This document shows, one piece after another, positions 24,017 to 35,276 of a DNA stretch of 64,000 nt. A program made the translations under genes and the position numbers. The number at the start of each line of letters is the position of its first letter. The stretch's first letter is position 1. This DNA comes from Chrysomallon squamiferum (taxonomy: Eukaryota > Mollusca > Gastropoda > Neomphalida > Peltospiridae): NCBI GenBank assembly GCA_012295275.1, contig CM022670.1, forward strand, positions 33,858,938-33,922,937, given 5' to 3'. The notes beneath the pieces were generated by a model. The model saw only the letters and a program-made list of their open reading frames with translations, made no database searches and was not told the DNA's origin.

Positions 24017-25020
24017 AGAAAACCATTAAAAATATTTAAGTTTTACATTCTTTCCGCTGACAAGCCCAAGTAAGCTAAGTCTGTTTTACATAAGCTTTTC
24101 TGTTAAAAGATACACAATTATAAGTCGTTAGTCATTATTAAATGCTTCCATGTTTGCGATCATTTGAATAATTTCGAGTGTACTCGATTTATTTATCTAA
24201 TTTCCGTATTCATTTTTGTACGCATTATTTATACACATAAAGGAGATATTTAGTCTTAATGTGAAAATATCACCCAGCCTTCATAAATATTTGTCATACA
24301 TATTAAATTTATTCATGCAGCTACTTTATTGCCATTAAATGCTGTAATACAGCAGAAATAATTAAATATAAAATATTTTAAAAAATAACAAATGTTTAAA
24401 AACAAAATAAATAAAGACAAATAAACTAGAGGACATTCATTGATATTCAAAGCAATTTTTATAACTTTAAATATTGTTGCAAAATATTTGGAGCAATGCT
24501 TATCTCATTCTTATTTATTTTATTTAGCGGTGCAAAGATAAAATCAAAGTTTTCTGTAAAACATAAATAATTATGTATAACTTATCGAATTATTTCAGAT
24601 ATTAATAAATAAATGTTAATGGTGTGAATAAATCAATGATTTGAGATAATATTTTGTATAAAATACGAAAGTTTGAAGGAAAGAAATTTAATCTGAAGAA
24701 TATTTGTGAAGGTGGATAATCTAAATTTCATAAATGGAAGGGGATTATATACCATGTCCAAATTACATTCCACTTGGTGCTCATCCTGTTCAATTGGTAA
24801 TGTCAACAAGATATTTTTGTCTTTAATCAGTTTTTATTAAGTGAAGCCAAGGCTGATACCATAATGGGAACATGTGAACCAGTTAGATTCAAATATTAAA
24901 CATTTCACCAGAATACATCTAAATTAATTTTAAAAGTCACTGAAATAAACACATATTGAACATTACTATCTACAAATATGATATATAATTCTCATCATAC
25001 AAATAAACATTTTCTTCATG

Positions 25021-25033
25021 ATTTTTATTGTTA

Positions 25034-25077
<44 letters not shown>

Positions 25078-25097
25078 TAATTAATTAATTAATATTA
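25021..25097. repeat. (TTA)n / (TTAA)n microsatellite upstream of gene 2
   Basis: Composite tract about 220 bp upstream of the gene 2 promoter elements; repeated upstream of genes 3 and 4. Confidence 0.9.
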
Positions 25098-25314
25098 TGT
25101 ACATTATTACATTAACATTTAGTCTGAATATTTTTAAAATATTCATATATTTTTGTTGTTGTTTTTTTGACTGGATGTTTTAGCCATAATTTCATAATGT
25201 ATAGTTCTCCAAAGATGTCATACTGTATTTTGTTAAATTAAAACTTTGACTGTTAACAAATTTACTGACTTTAGAAAAAAGCAGCAACAGAAACAAAAAT
25301 GTATAAAATATAAC

Positions 25315-25332
25315 GAAAACGAAAATATATAA
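25315..25332 (+). promoter_or_regulatory. ISRE/IRF-like element and TATA box, gene 2
   Basis: GAAAACGAAA at 25315-25324 and TATATAA at 25326-25332. The untranslated first exon ends at AAG|GTAAAA (25396); the start-codon exon begins at 25476. Same spacing as in copy A and genes 3 and 4. Confidence 0.5.
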
Positions 25333-25570
25333 CTTTTAATAAAGATAGAGATTAAGAATTATCCGAACCTAAATGGCTGTAAATGGAGAATTTAAGGTAA
25401 AAGTATAAATAGTATTTTTAAACGAAATGGAAGGCATTTGGTGGAATGTGTTATTTCTTTATTCCTACATTGCAGAAAACATATAATTGGCAAAACTGGC
25501 AAGTCAGAAAATTGTCTTTAACACATTTAAATGAACTGTTTATTTTGAAAAGGAAAAATTATAAACCTAC

Positions 25571-26104
25571 ATGGAGCCAGAACACAAAGAAGAGAGTAAA
25601 ATGTCCGGGGTTCAAGAAAGTAAGCAAAATAAATTAATATTATAATAATAATAATTATTATTTTATTATTTTTTATTTTTGTTATGTTTTCACATAATAT
25701 TTATGCAGAATTAATAATGATAGATTTTAAACATATTTCTTGAGTTTTTATGAAGCATCTTTAAATAATAAATTAAATTACTTCTTTTTACTTTGCACAG
25801 CAAAAATATAATTAGTGTGAATATTATTTATTGTTTTATAGTGGAAAAAAATAACAGACTAAACAGTATTTTTTCTTCAAATGTTCTTTCAGTTGTGACT
25901 GACTTAACAGTAAGCCAGCTAATTGATCTACTGAAAAACGAGAAATTTATGGATACAACCATAACGAAAATTGAAGAGAGAGGTATTGATGGAAATACTC
26001 TGAAACTCATAGTGCAGGATGAAAATGCACTGAGTGAAATAACTTGTGATGCCATTGAAAAAAGCAAACTGAAAGCATTAGTTGATAAGATAAAAATAAA
26101 TTAA
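25571..26104 (+). CDS. SAM-only mini-gene, tandem copy 1 (gene 2)
   Basis: Two coding exons, 25571-25619 and 25893-26104, separated by a 273-nt GT...AG phase-1 intron, give an 86-aa product: MEPEHKEESKMSGVQE, a split codon, then the SAM-like domain (VTDLTVSQLIDLL...IDGNTLKLIV...KSKLKALVDKIKIN). The acidic, NNTI and charged exons are absent. The sequence passes from intron 1 (match to 34840-34890) straight into sequence found just before the SAM exon of gene 1, so a clean deletion removed exons 2-5. The non-coding first exon, TATA box and ISRE-like element are retained, so it could still be transcribed. A SAM domain without partner modules could cap or inhibit assemblies of the longer paralogs; that is inference. 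Confidence 0.6.
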
Positions 26105-26233
26105 CAGAAGGTAATATGTAATCAGGAAATTCCTGGCTGGAACTCTGAAATAACTCAAAAGACTTTATCTCTTTTTTTTTGTTTTTCTTATATTAATATG
26201 CAACGATAATGTGTTTAACATTTTTACTTGATA

Positions 26234-26239
26234 AATAAA
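26234..26239 (+). terminator. candidate polyadenylation signal, gene 2
   Basis: AATAAA 130 nt after the stop codon, in the same context as gene 1. Confidence 0.35.
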
Positions 26240-27199
26240 TAAATTATAATGTTTATAATTTTTGTTCAGCAATGTATATGAATTTTAACTGAGTGCATAA
26301 TATTAATAATTAAAACTGATATTTTTTTAAACTGTATATTATATAATGTTACTAAAGGCAAGTATTTAAATAAAGTGTATTGTATTTTATAGCTTACTCT
26401 AAAACAAAGATTGAACCTAAATACATATAATACATACAGTATCACTTTCTGTGCAGGACATATAATACATGACTGTGTTATTTTGTTTAATAGTATATTT
26501 AATGGGAAAATGTTATTTTTTCATACTTTTATTGATGTTTAACAGTAAAGACATATTAATGGAAACTTTCTTAAAGAGATAAAGCAAAATGAAAGCAGTT
26601 CTTTTACCTGGCTGGAACCTTGAATTAACCCAAAAAACTTTTTGTTTGTTTGTTTTATTTTGTACTTTCGTTAGCATGCAACACTAATGTATTTAGCTTT
26701 TTTATTTTATAAATTAATACATTATAATGTTTATCTGTATTTATTTATATATTTTATTCACTACTTTATATGAATTTTAAGTGTGTGCATAATATTAAAA
26801 ATTAAAACTGTGATTTAAAAAATATATATTTATAATGTTACTAAAAGGAAATATTTAAATAAAATTTGTTATATTTTGTAGATTAGACTAAAACAAAGAT
26901 TGAAATATATACATCATTGTGCTATTTTGTTTTATAGTATATTTAATGGGAAAATGTTATTCTTTTATATAATTTTATTCATATTTAAACTAAATCTTTT
27001 ATTTGAATAAAGAGTGATATATATATATAAAATGTTTGTTTTGATTGCTTTTTTCGTTTAATAATAATGATGATGATGCCTTGACAAATAATTCAAGGAA
27101 ATGAAACTAAAACAAAAATTCATTTGAGAGTAATATTATATAAATGAAATTATTAATGAATTTCATTTTGTAATATTTCTTGATGCATACATACATACA

Positions 27200-27233
<34 letters not shown>

Positions 27234-29594
27234 AAGGTGTAATTATTTTTAATTTTAGACAATGATTGAGAAACAGATGCTATCCCAGAAACTCCAGATG
27301 CTGAAAATAAAATTACAACCCCCTCCTCCAAACAAAAAACGCCTTTGCATCTTACATATCTAAGTTCAGAATGTTTATTTATTTAAAGTCTTTGATGCTT
27401 GGTTTTATAAAATAGCTCAGTAAAGAAGCAGGTAATTTTTTAGTTCTTTTCCCTAAGAATATTTGTGCTGTAATTATGTAGCACCATTTAAGGACCATAT
27501 AGCTTATTTTTATTTTTTATTTCTATTTTTATTTTTTATTTTTCTCTTTTATTATTTTTTATTAGTATTTATTAGCTGTTTTTGTTGGGGGTTCTTTCTG
27601 TATTTTTCTACCATTTAACAAAAATTCTCTCTTTTTTTGTTTTTGTACTTAACTATAAAGTATCATTTGATTAATAAACATGTTTTACTTATTCGTAGTT
27701 GTTTTGAACTTTGTTGGAAAAGAAAAGTAGAAAAGAAAAAAAAAGAAAAAATTTAATTCTTTGCTGAGTGTTTCACATGATGTCTCTGTATTGTTCCAGA
27801 TCTTGTTTATCTAAGGATGTAATCTGTTTCAATTCTACAAACTGACAAGTTTCATCTGACATCTTGATGGTCTCAAATGAATTAATAATTCCTTAATTTT
27901 AAGTAAGGTGTGTTTGGAAATGTTCATTTTCATGTTAATTTATTCATTAAGCCCATCAATAAGAACTGATAATATATTTTTTAGCTCTTATCCTAAAGCT
28001 GTTAGCTTATTGGTCACTTCTGTTTATAATCGCTGCCGCAATGTATAAACATTATGACACCTTTATGTTTTATGAGATTGTGCACACAAAATATTTCATG
28101 CTGCTAAATATCCTACATTTGTCAAGAATTTAATCATGTTCAGTTTTATTAACATTTTGTTTTAATAAACATTAAAAATAAAATAAGTGAAAACAAAATA
28201 ATTAATTTATATAGGAAACACTAACTTATAATTAACAATTTATTAATTATTTAATTGTTAATCAGAAAAAACTGTCTAAAAATATGAAATTAATCAAAAT
28301 AAAGTGCCTTGTTATACAAGATGTATTATCTCTCTTTCTTTGTTCTTCCAACTGTTTACATTATTTGTAAACACAAAAGCTAAATAATATTATGAAAGAA
28401 AATTTAAAAACTATTAATAGTTTCTGCGAAAAGCTCTCAGTATGAGAATCATGTTCTCAGGAATTATTTATTTGACTGGTTTCCCCAGAAAAATGTTAAA
28501 TATCAATAACGATCTCCGAAAACCAGTCCAACTACTTTTATGATGTGGGTTTCCAAAAATAGAATCGAAATCGAAACTAGAAAACCATTAAAAATATTTA
28601 AGTTTTACATTCTTTCCGCTGACAAGCCCAAGTAAGCTAAGTCTGTTTTACATAAGCTTTTCTGTTAAAAGATACACAATTATAAGTCGTTAGTCATTAT
28701 TAAATGCTTCCATGTTTGCGATCATTTGAATAATTTCGATGTACTCGATTTATTTATCTAATTTCCGTATTCATTTTTGTACGCATTATTTATACACATA
28801 AAGGAGATATTTAGTCTTAATGTGAAAATATCACCCAGCCTTCATAAATATTTGTCATACATATTAAATTTATTCATGCAGCTACTTTATTGCCATTAAA
28901 TGCTGTAATACAGCAGAAATAATTAAATATAAAATATTTTAAAAAATAACAAATGTTTAAAAACAAAATAAATAAAGACAAATAAACTAGAGGACATTCA
29001 TTGATATTCAAAGCAATTTTTATAACTTTAAATATTGTTGCAAAATATTTGGAGCAATGCTTATCTCATTCTTATTTATTTTATTTAGCGGTGCAAAGAT
29101 AAAATCAAAGTTTTCTGTAAAACATAAATAATTATGTATAACTTATCGAATTATTTCAGATATTAATAAATAAATGTTAATGGTGTGAATAAATCAATGA
29201 TTTGAGATAATATTTTGTATAAAATACGAAAGTTTGAAGGAAAGAAATTTAATCTGAAGAATATTTGTGAAGGTGGATAATCTAAATTTCATAAATGGAA
29301 GGGGATTATATACCATGTCCAAATTACATTCCACTTGGTGCTCATCCTGTTCAATTGGTAATGTCAACAAGATATTTTTGTCTTTAATCAGTTTTTATTA
29401 AGTGAAGCCAAGGCTGATACCATAATGGGAACATGTGAACCAGTTAGATTCAAATATTAAACATTTCACCAGAATACATCTAAATTAATTTTAAAAGTCA
29501 CTGAAATAAACACATATTGAACATTACTATCTACAAATATGATATATAATTCTCATCATACAAATAAACATTTTCTTCATGATTTTTATTGTTA

Positions 29595-29641
<47 letters not shown>

Positions 29642-29878
29642 TAATTAATTAATTAATATTATGTACATTATTACATTAACATTTAGTCTGAATATTTTTA
29701 AAATATTCATATATTTTTGTTGTTGTTTTTTTGACTGGATGTTTTAGCCATAATTTCATAATGTATAGTTCTCCAAAGATGTCATACTGTATTTTGTTAA
29801 ATTAAAACTTTGACTGTTAACAAATTTACTGACTTTAGAAAAAAGCAGCAACAGAAACAAAAATGTATAAAATATAAC
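26240..29878. other. spacer between genes 2 and 3
   Basis: Same content as the spacer 4,564 bp upstream; the antisense sORF (about 27863-27774) is intact here. Confidence 0.55.
28567..28578 (+). promoter_or_regulatory. distal ISRE-like site upstream of gene 3
   Basis: GAAATCGAAACT, in the same setting as at 24005. Confidence 0.38.
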
Positions 29879-29896
29879 GAAAACGAAAATATATAA
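29879..29896 (+). promoter_or_regulatory. ISRE/IRF-like element and TATA box, gene 3
   Basis: GAAAACGAAA at 29879-29888 and TATATAA at 29890-29896; untranslated exon donor at 29960, acceptor before 30040. Exactly one 4,564-bp period downstream of the gene 2 promoter. Confidence 0.5.
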
Positions 29897-30134
29897 CTTT
29901 TAATAAAGATAGAGATTAAGAATTATCCGAACCTAAATGGCTGTAAATGGAGAATTTAAGGTAAAAGTATAAATAGTATTTTTAAACGAAATGGAAGGCA
30001 TTTGGTGGAATGTGTTATTTCTTTATTCCTACATTGCAGAAAACATATAATTGGCAAAACTGGCAAGTCAGAAAATTGTCTTTAACACATTTAAATGAAC
30101 TGTTTATTTTGAAAAGGAAAAATTATAAACCTAC

Positions 30135-30668
30135 ATGGAGCCAGAACACAAAGAAGAGAGTAAAATGTCCGGGGTTCAAGAAAGTAAGCAAAATAAATTA
30201 ATATTATAATAATAATAATTATTATTTTATTATTTTTTATTTTTGTTATGTTTTCACATAATATTTATGCAGAATTAATAATGATAGATTTTAAACATAT
30301 TTCTTGAGTTTTTATGAAGCATCTTTAAATAATAAATTAAATTACTTCTTTTTACTTTGCACAGCAAAAATATAATTAGTGTGAATATTATTTATTGTTT
30401 TATAGTGGAAAAAAATAACAGACTAAACAGTATTTTTTCTTCAAATGTTCTTTCAGTTGTGACTGACTTAACAGTAAGCCAGCTAATTGATCTACTGAAA
30501 AACGAGAAATTTATGGATACAACCATAACGAAAATTGAAGAGAGAGGTATTGATGGAAATACTCTGAAACTCATAGTGCAGGATGAAAATGCACTGAGTG
30601 AAATAACTTGTGATGCCATTGAAAAAAGCAAACTGAAAGCATTAGTTGATAAAATAAAAATAAATTAA
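30135..30668 (+). CDS. SAM-only mini-gene, tandem copy 2 (gene 3)
   Basis: Coding exons 30135-30183 and 30457-30668 give the same 86-aa SAM-only architecture as the copy 4,564 bp upstream, with the same start (MEPEHKEESKMSGVQE), the same intron junction and the same C-terminus (KIKIN). By eye the coding exons are almost indistinguishable between the two copies, which points to a recent tandem duplication or to gene conversion. TATA box, ISRE-like site, untranslated first exon and downstream AATAAA are all conserved at the same offsets. It lies between gene 2 and the full-length gene 4, all in the same orientation. If the tandem units are a real feature of the genome, these are two expressed short isoform-like paralogs; an assembly duplication cannot be excluded. 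Confidence 0.58.
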
Positions 30669-30797
30669 CAGAAGGTAATATGTAATCAGGAAATTCCTGG
30701 CTGGAACTCTGAAATAACTCAAAAGACTTTATCTCTTTTTTTTTGTTTTTCTTATATTAATATGCAACGATAATGTGTTTAACATTTTTACTTGATA

Positions 30798-30803
30798 AAT
30801 AAA
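30798..30803 (+). terminator. candidate polyadenylation signal, gene 3
   Basis: AATAAA 130 nt after the stop codon, one tandem period from that of gene 2. Confidence 0.35.
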
Positions 30804-31757
30804 TAAATTATAATGTTTATAATTTTTGTTCAGCAATGTATATGAATTTTAACTGAGTGCATAATATTAATAATTAAAACTGATATTTTTTAAACTGTAT
30901 ATTATATAATGTTACTAAAGGCAAGTATTTAAATAAAGTGTATTGTATTTTATAGCTTACTCTAAAACAAAGATTGAACCTAAATACATATAATACATAC
31001 AGTATCACTTTCTGTGCAGGACATATAATACATGACTGTGTTATTTTGTTTAATAGTATATTTAATGGGAAAATGTTATTTTTTCATACTTTTATTGATG
31101 TTTAACAGTAAAGACATATTAATGGAAACTTTCTTAAAGAGATAAAAGCAAAATGAAAGCAGTTCTTTTACCTGGCTGGAACCTTGAATTAACCCAAAAA
31201 CTTTTTGTTTGTTTGTTTTATTTTGTACTTTCGTTAGCATGCAACACTAATGTATTTAGCTTTTTTTTATTTTATAAATTAATACATTATAATGTTTATC
31301 TGTATTTATTTATATATTTTATTCACTACTTTATATGAATTTTAAGTGTGTGCATAATATTAAAAATTAAAACTGTGATTTAAAAAATATATATTTATAA
31401 TGTTACTAAAAGGAAATATTTAAATAAAATTTGTTATATTTTGTAGATTAGACTAAAACAAAGATTGAAATATAATACATCATTGTGCTATTTTGTTTTA
31501 TAGTATATTTAATGGGAAAATGTTATTCTTTTATATAATTTTATTCATATTTAAACTAAATCTTTTATTTGAATAAAGAGTGATATATATATATAAAATG
31601 TTTGTTTTGATTGCTTTTTTCGTTTAATAATAATGATGATGATGCCTTGACAAATAATTCAAGGAAATGAAACTAAAACAAAAATTCATTTGAGAGTAAT
31701 ATTATATAAATGAAATTATTAATGAATTTCATTTTGTAATATTTCTTGATGCATACA

Positions 31758-31791
<34 letters not shown>

Positions 31792-34144
31792 AAGGTGTAA
31801 TTATTTTTAATTTTAGACAATGATTGAGAAACAGATGCTATCCCAGAAACTCCAGATGCTGAAAATAAAATTACAACCCCCTCCTCCAAACAAAAAACGC
31901 CTTTGCATCTTACATATCTAAGTTCAGAATGTTTATTTATTTAAAGTCTTTGATGCTTGGTTTTATAAAATAGCTCAGTAAAGAAGCAGGTAATTTTTTA
32001 GTTCTTTTCCCTAAGAATATTTGTGCTGTAATTATGTAGCACCATTTAAGGACCATATAGCTTATTTTTATTTTTTATTTCTATTTTTATTTTTTATTTT
32101 TCTCTTTTATTATTTTTTATTAGTATTTATTAGCTGTTTTTGTTGGGGGTTCTTTCTGTATTTTTCTACCATTTAACAAAAATTCTCTCTTTTTTTGTTT
32201 TTGTACTTAACTATAAAGTATCATTTGATTAATAAACATGTTTTACTTATTCGTAGTTGTTTTGAACTTTGTTGGAAAAGAAAAGTAGAAAAGAAAAAAA
32301 AAGAAAAAATTTAATTCTTTGCTGAGTGTTTCACATGATGTCTCTGTATTGTTCCAGATCTTGTTTATCTAAGGATGTAATCTGTTTCAATTCTACAAAC
32401 TGACAAGTTTCATCTGACATCTTGATGGTCTCAAATGAATTAATAATTCCTTAATTTTAAGTAAGGTGTGTTTGGAAATGTTCATTTTCATGTTAATTTA
32501 TTCATTAAGCCCATCAATAAGAACTGATAATATATTTTTTAGCTCTTATCCTAAAGCTGTTAGCTTATTGGTCACTTCTGTTTATAATCGCTGCCGCAAT
32601 GTATAAACATTATGACACCTTTTATGTTTATGAGATTGTGCACACAAAATATTTCATGCTGCTAAATATCCTACATTTGTCAAGAATTTAATCATGTTCA
32701 GTTTTATTAACATTTTGTTTTAATAAACATTAAAAATAAAATAAGTGAAAACAAAATAATTAATTTATATAGGAAACACTAACTTATAATTAACAATTTA
32801 TTAATTATTTAATTGTTAATCAGAAAAAACTGTCTAAAAATATGAAATTAATCAAAATAAAGTGCCTTGTTATACAAGATGTATTATCTCTCTTTCTTTG
32901 TTCTTCCAACTGTTTACATTATTTGTAAACACAAAAGCTAAATAATATTATGAAAGAAAATTTAAAAACTATTAATAGTTTCTGCGAAAAGCTCTCAGTA
33001 TGAGAATCATGTTCTCAGGAATTATTTATTTGACTGGTTTCCCCAGAAAAATGTTAAATATCAATAACGATCTCCGAAAACCAGTCCAACTACTTTTATG
33101 ATGTGGGTTTCCAAAAATAGAATCGAAATCGAAACTAGAAAACCATTAAAAATATTTAAGTTTTACATTCTTTCCGCTGACAAGCCCAAGTAAGCTAAGT
33201 CTGTTTTACATAAGCTTTTCTGTTAAAAGATACACAATTATAAGTCGTTAGTCATTATTAAATGCTTCCATGTTTGCGATCATTTGAATAATTTCGATGT
33301 ACTCGATTTATTTATCTAATTTCCGTATTCATTTTTGTACGCATTATTTATACACATAAAGGAGATATTTAGTCTTAATGTGAAAATATCACCCAGCCTT
33401 CATAAATATTTGTCATACATATTAAATTTATTCATGCAGCTACTTTATTGCCATTAAATGCTGTAATACAGCAGAAATAATTAAATATAAAATATTTTAA
33501 AAATAACAAATGTTTAAAAACAAAATAAATAAAGACAAATAAACTAGAGGACATTCACTGATATTCAAAGCAATTTTATAACTTTAAATATTGTTGCAAA
33601 ATATTTGGAGCAATGCTTATCTCATTCTTATTTATTTTATTTAGCGGTGCAAAGATAAAATCAAAGTTTTCTGTAAAACATAAATAATTATGTATAACTT
33701 ATCGAATTATTTCAGATATTAATAAATAAATGTTAATGGTGTGAATAAATCAATGATTTGAGATAATATTTTGTATAAAATACGAAAGTTTGAAGGAAAG
33801 AAATTTAATCTGAAGAATATTTGTGAAGGTGGATAATCTAAATTTCATAAATGGAAGGGGATTATATACCATGTCCAAATTACATTCCACTTGGTGCTCA
33901 TCCTGTTCAATTGGTAATGTCAACAAGATATTTTTGTCTTTAATCAGTTTTTATTAAGTGAAGCCAAGGCTGATATCATAATGGGAACATGTGAACCAGT
34001 TAGATTCAAATATTAAACATTTCACCAGAATACATCTAAATTAATTTTAAAAGTCACTGAAATAAACACATATTTAACATTACTATCTACAAATATGATA
34101 TATAATTCTCATCATACAAATACATATTTTCTTCATGATTTTTA

Positions 34145-34197
<53 letters not shown>

Positions 34198-34434
34198 TAA
34201 TTAATTAATTAATATTATGTACATTATTACATTAACATTTAGTCTGAATATTTTTAAAATATTCATATATTTTTGTTGTTGTTTTTTTGACTGGATGTTT
34301 TAGCCATAATTTCATAATGTATAGTTCTCCAAAGATGTCATACTGTATTTTGTTAAATTAAAACTTTGACTGTTAACAAATTTACTGACTTTAGAAAAAA
34401 GCAGCAACAGAAACAAAAATGTATAAAATATAAC
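30804..34434. other. spacer between genes 3 and 4
   Basis: Third copy of the tandem spacer; shorter (ATAC)n tract and intact antisense sORF near 32336-32425. Confidence 0.55.
33125..33136 (+). promoter_or_regulatory. distal ISRE-like site upstream of gene 4
   Basis: GAAATCGAAACT, in the same setting as at 24005. The equivalent places near 13643 and 40160 carry weaker versions (AAACTGAAACT and ATATCGAAACT). Confidence 0.38.
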
Positions 34435-34452
34435 GAAAACGAAAATATATAA
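34435..34452 (+). promoter_or_regulatory. ISRE/IRF-like element and TATA box, gene 4
   Basis: GAAAACGAAA at 34435-34444 and TATATAA at 34446-34452. A 79-nt intron (34517-34595, GTAAGA...TTGCAG) separates the untranslated exon from the start-codon exon. Confidence 0.5.
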
Positions 34453-34690
34453 CTTTTAATAAAGATAGAGATTAAGAATTATCCGAACCTAAATGGCTGT
34501 AAATGGAGAATTTAAGGTAAGAGTATAAATAGTATTTTTAAACGAAATGGAAGGCATTTGGTGGAATGTGTTATTTCTTTATTCCTACGTTGCAGAAAAC
34601 ATATAATTGGCAAAACTGGCAAGTCAGAAAATTGTCTTTAACACATTTAAATGAACTGTTTATTTTGAAAAGGAAAAATTATAAACCTAC

Positions 34691-35239
34691 ATGGAGCCAG
34701 AACACAAAGAAAAGAATGAAATGTCTGGGGTTCAAGAAAGTAAGCAAAATAAATTAATATTATAATAATAATTATTATTATTTTATTTTTTTTTATTTTT
34801 GTTATGTTTTCACATAATATTTATGCAGAATTAATAATGATAGATTTTAAACATATTTCTTGAGTTTTTATGAAGCATCTTTAAATAATAAAAAAAATAA
34901 TAAAAATTGTAAATACTCTATTGTGTATGTCACTGTCTTTTCTAAAATCATCTGCGTGGTTTGTTGTTTTGGGGTTTTGTTTGGTTTTCGTTATTTTTTC
35001 TGACTTATTTCTTTCTTTTTGTTGTTGATGTTGTTTGATTATATGTGTGTGTGTGCGTGTGATACCAAGACTAAAAGATAATTCAGTTATTTTCTGGTTG
35101 TAGTACAAATAGATTTTACTGAAGAAGCTGAGAAAGAAGTTGATCTAGCACAACCCTATACTAATAAAGCAAATGAATTAGAGGATCAAAGAGAAACAGG
35201 TGTAAATAATACAATAAATGTTTTTAATCATTTGTTTTC

Positions 35240-35276
<37 letters not shown>

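Larger units (their letters stand above)
21675..25314. other. spacer between genes 1 and 2
   Basis: 3' flank with a relic of the orphan exon (22697-22800), (ATAC)n, T-rich sequence, the antisense sORF (23302-23213, here with an internal TAG), the distal ISRE-like site and the (TTA)n tract. Confidence 0.55.
21213..34880 (+). repeat. about 4.56-kb direct tandem repeats (three copies)
   Basis: Units of 4,564 bp start near 21213, 25777 and 30341; the third is 4,556 bp at the start-codon exon and merges into gene 4. Each unit runs from just before a SAM-like exon, through its 3' flank, an ATAC microsatellite, the upstream region with the distal ISRE, and the next promoter, to the start-codon exon and part of intron 1. 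The join lies in intron 1 (after CATCTTTAAATAATA), where exons 2-5 have been removed. By eye the units differ by scattered single bases and by microsatellite lengths. Confidence 0.85.

Noticed and set aside
25446-25637. MCYFFIPTLQKTYNWQNWQ... as a main protein-coding exon
   Set aside because: Out of phase with every downstream exon, and interrupted by stops in genes 1, 5 and 6. Kept only as part of an upstream ORF in some copies.
25828-26067. Minus-strand ORFs MLFSMASQVISLSAFSSC... at the SAM exons
   Set aside because: Antisense shadow of the SAM-like exon; present only because the sense codons are conserved.
21213-34880. Regularly spaced repeats as a CRISPR-like array or satellite
   Set aside because: Unit size is 4.56 kb and each unit contains a spliced gene in a eukaryotic context; it is a gene-scale tandem duplication.
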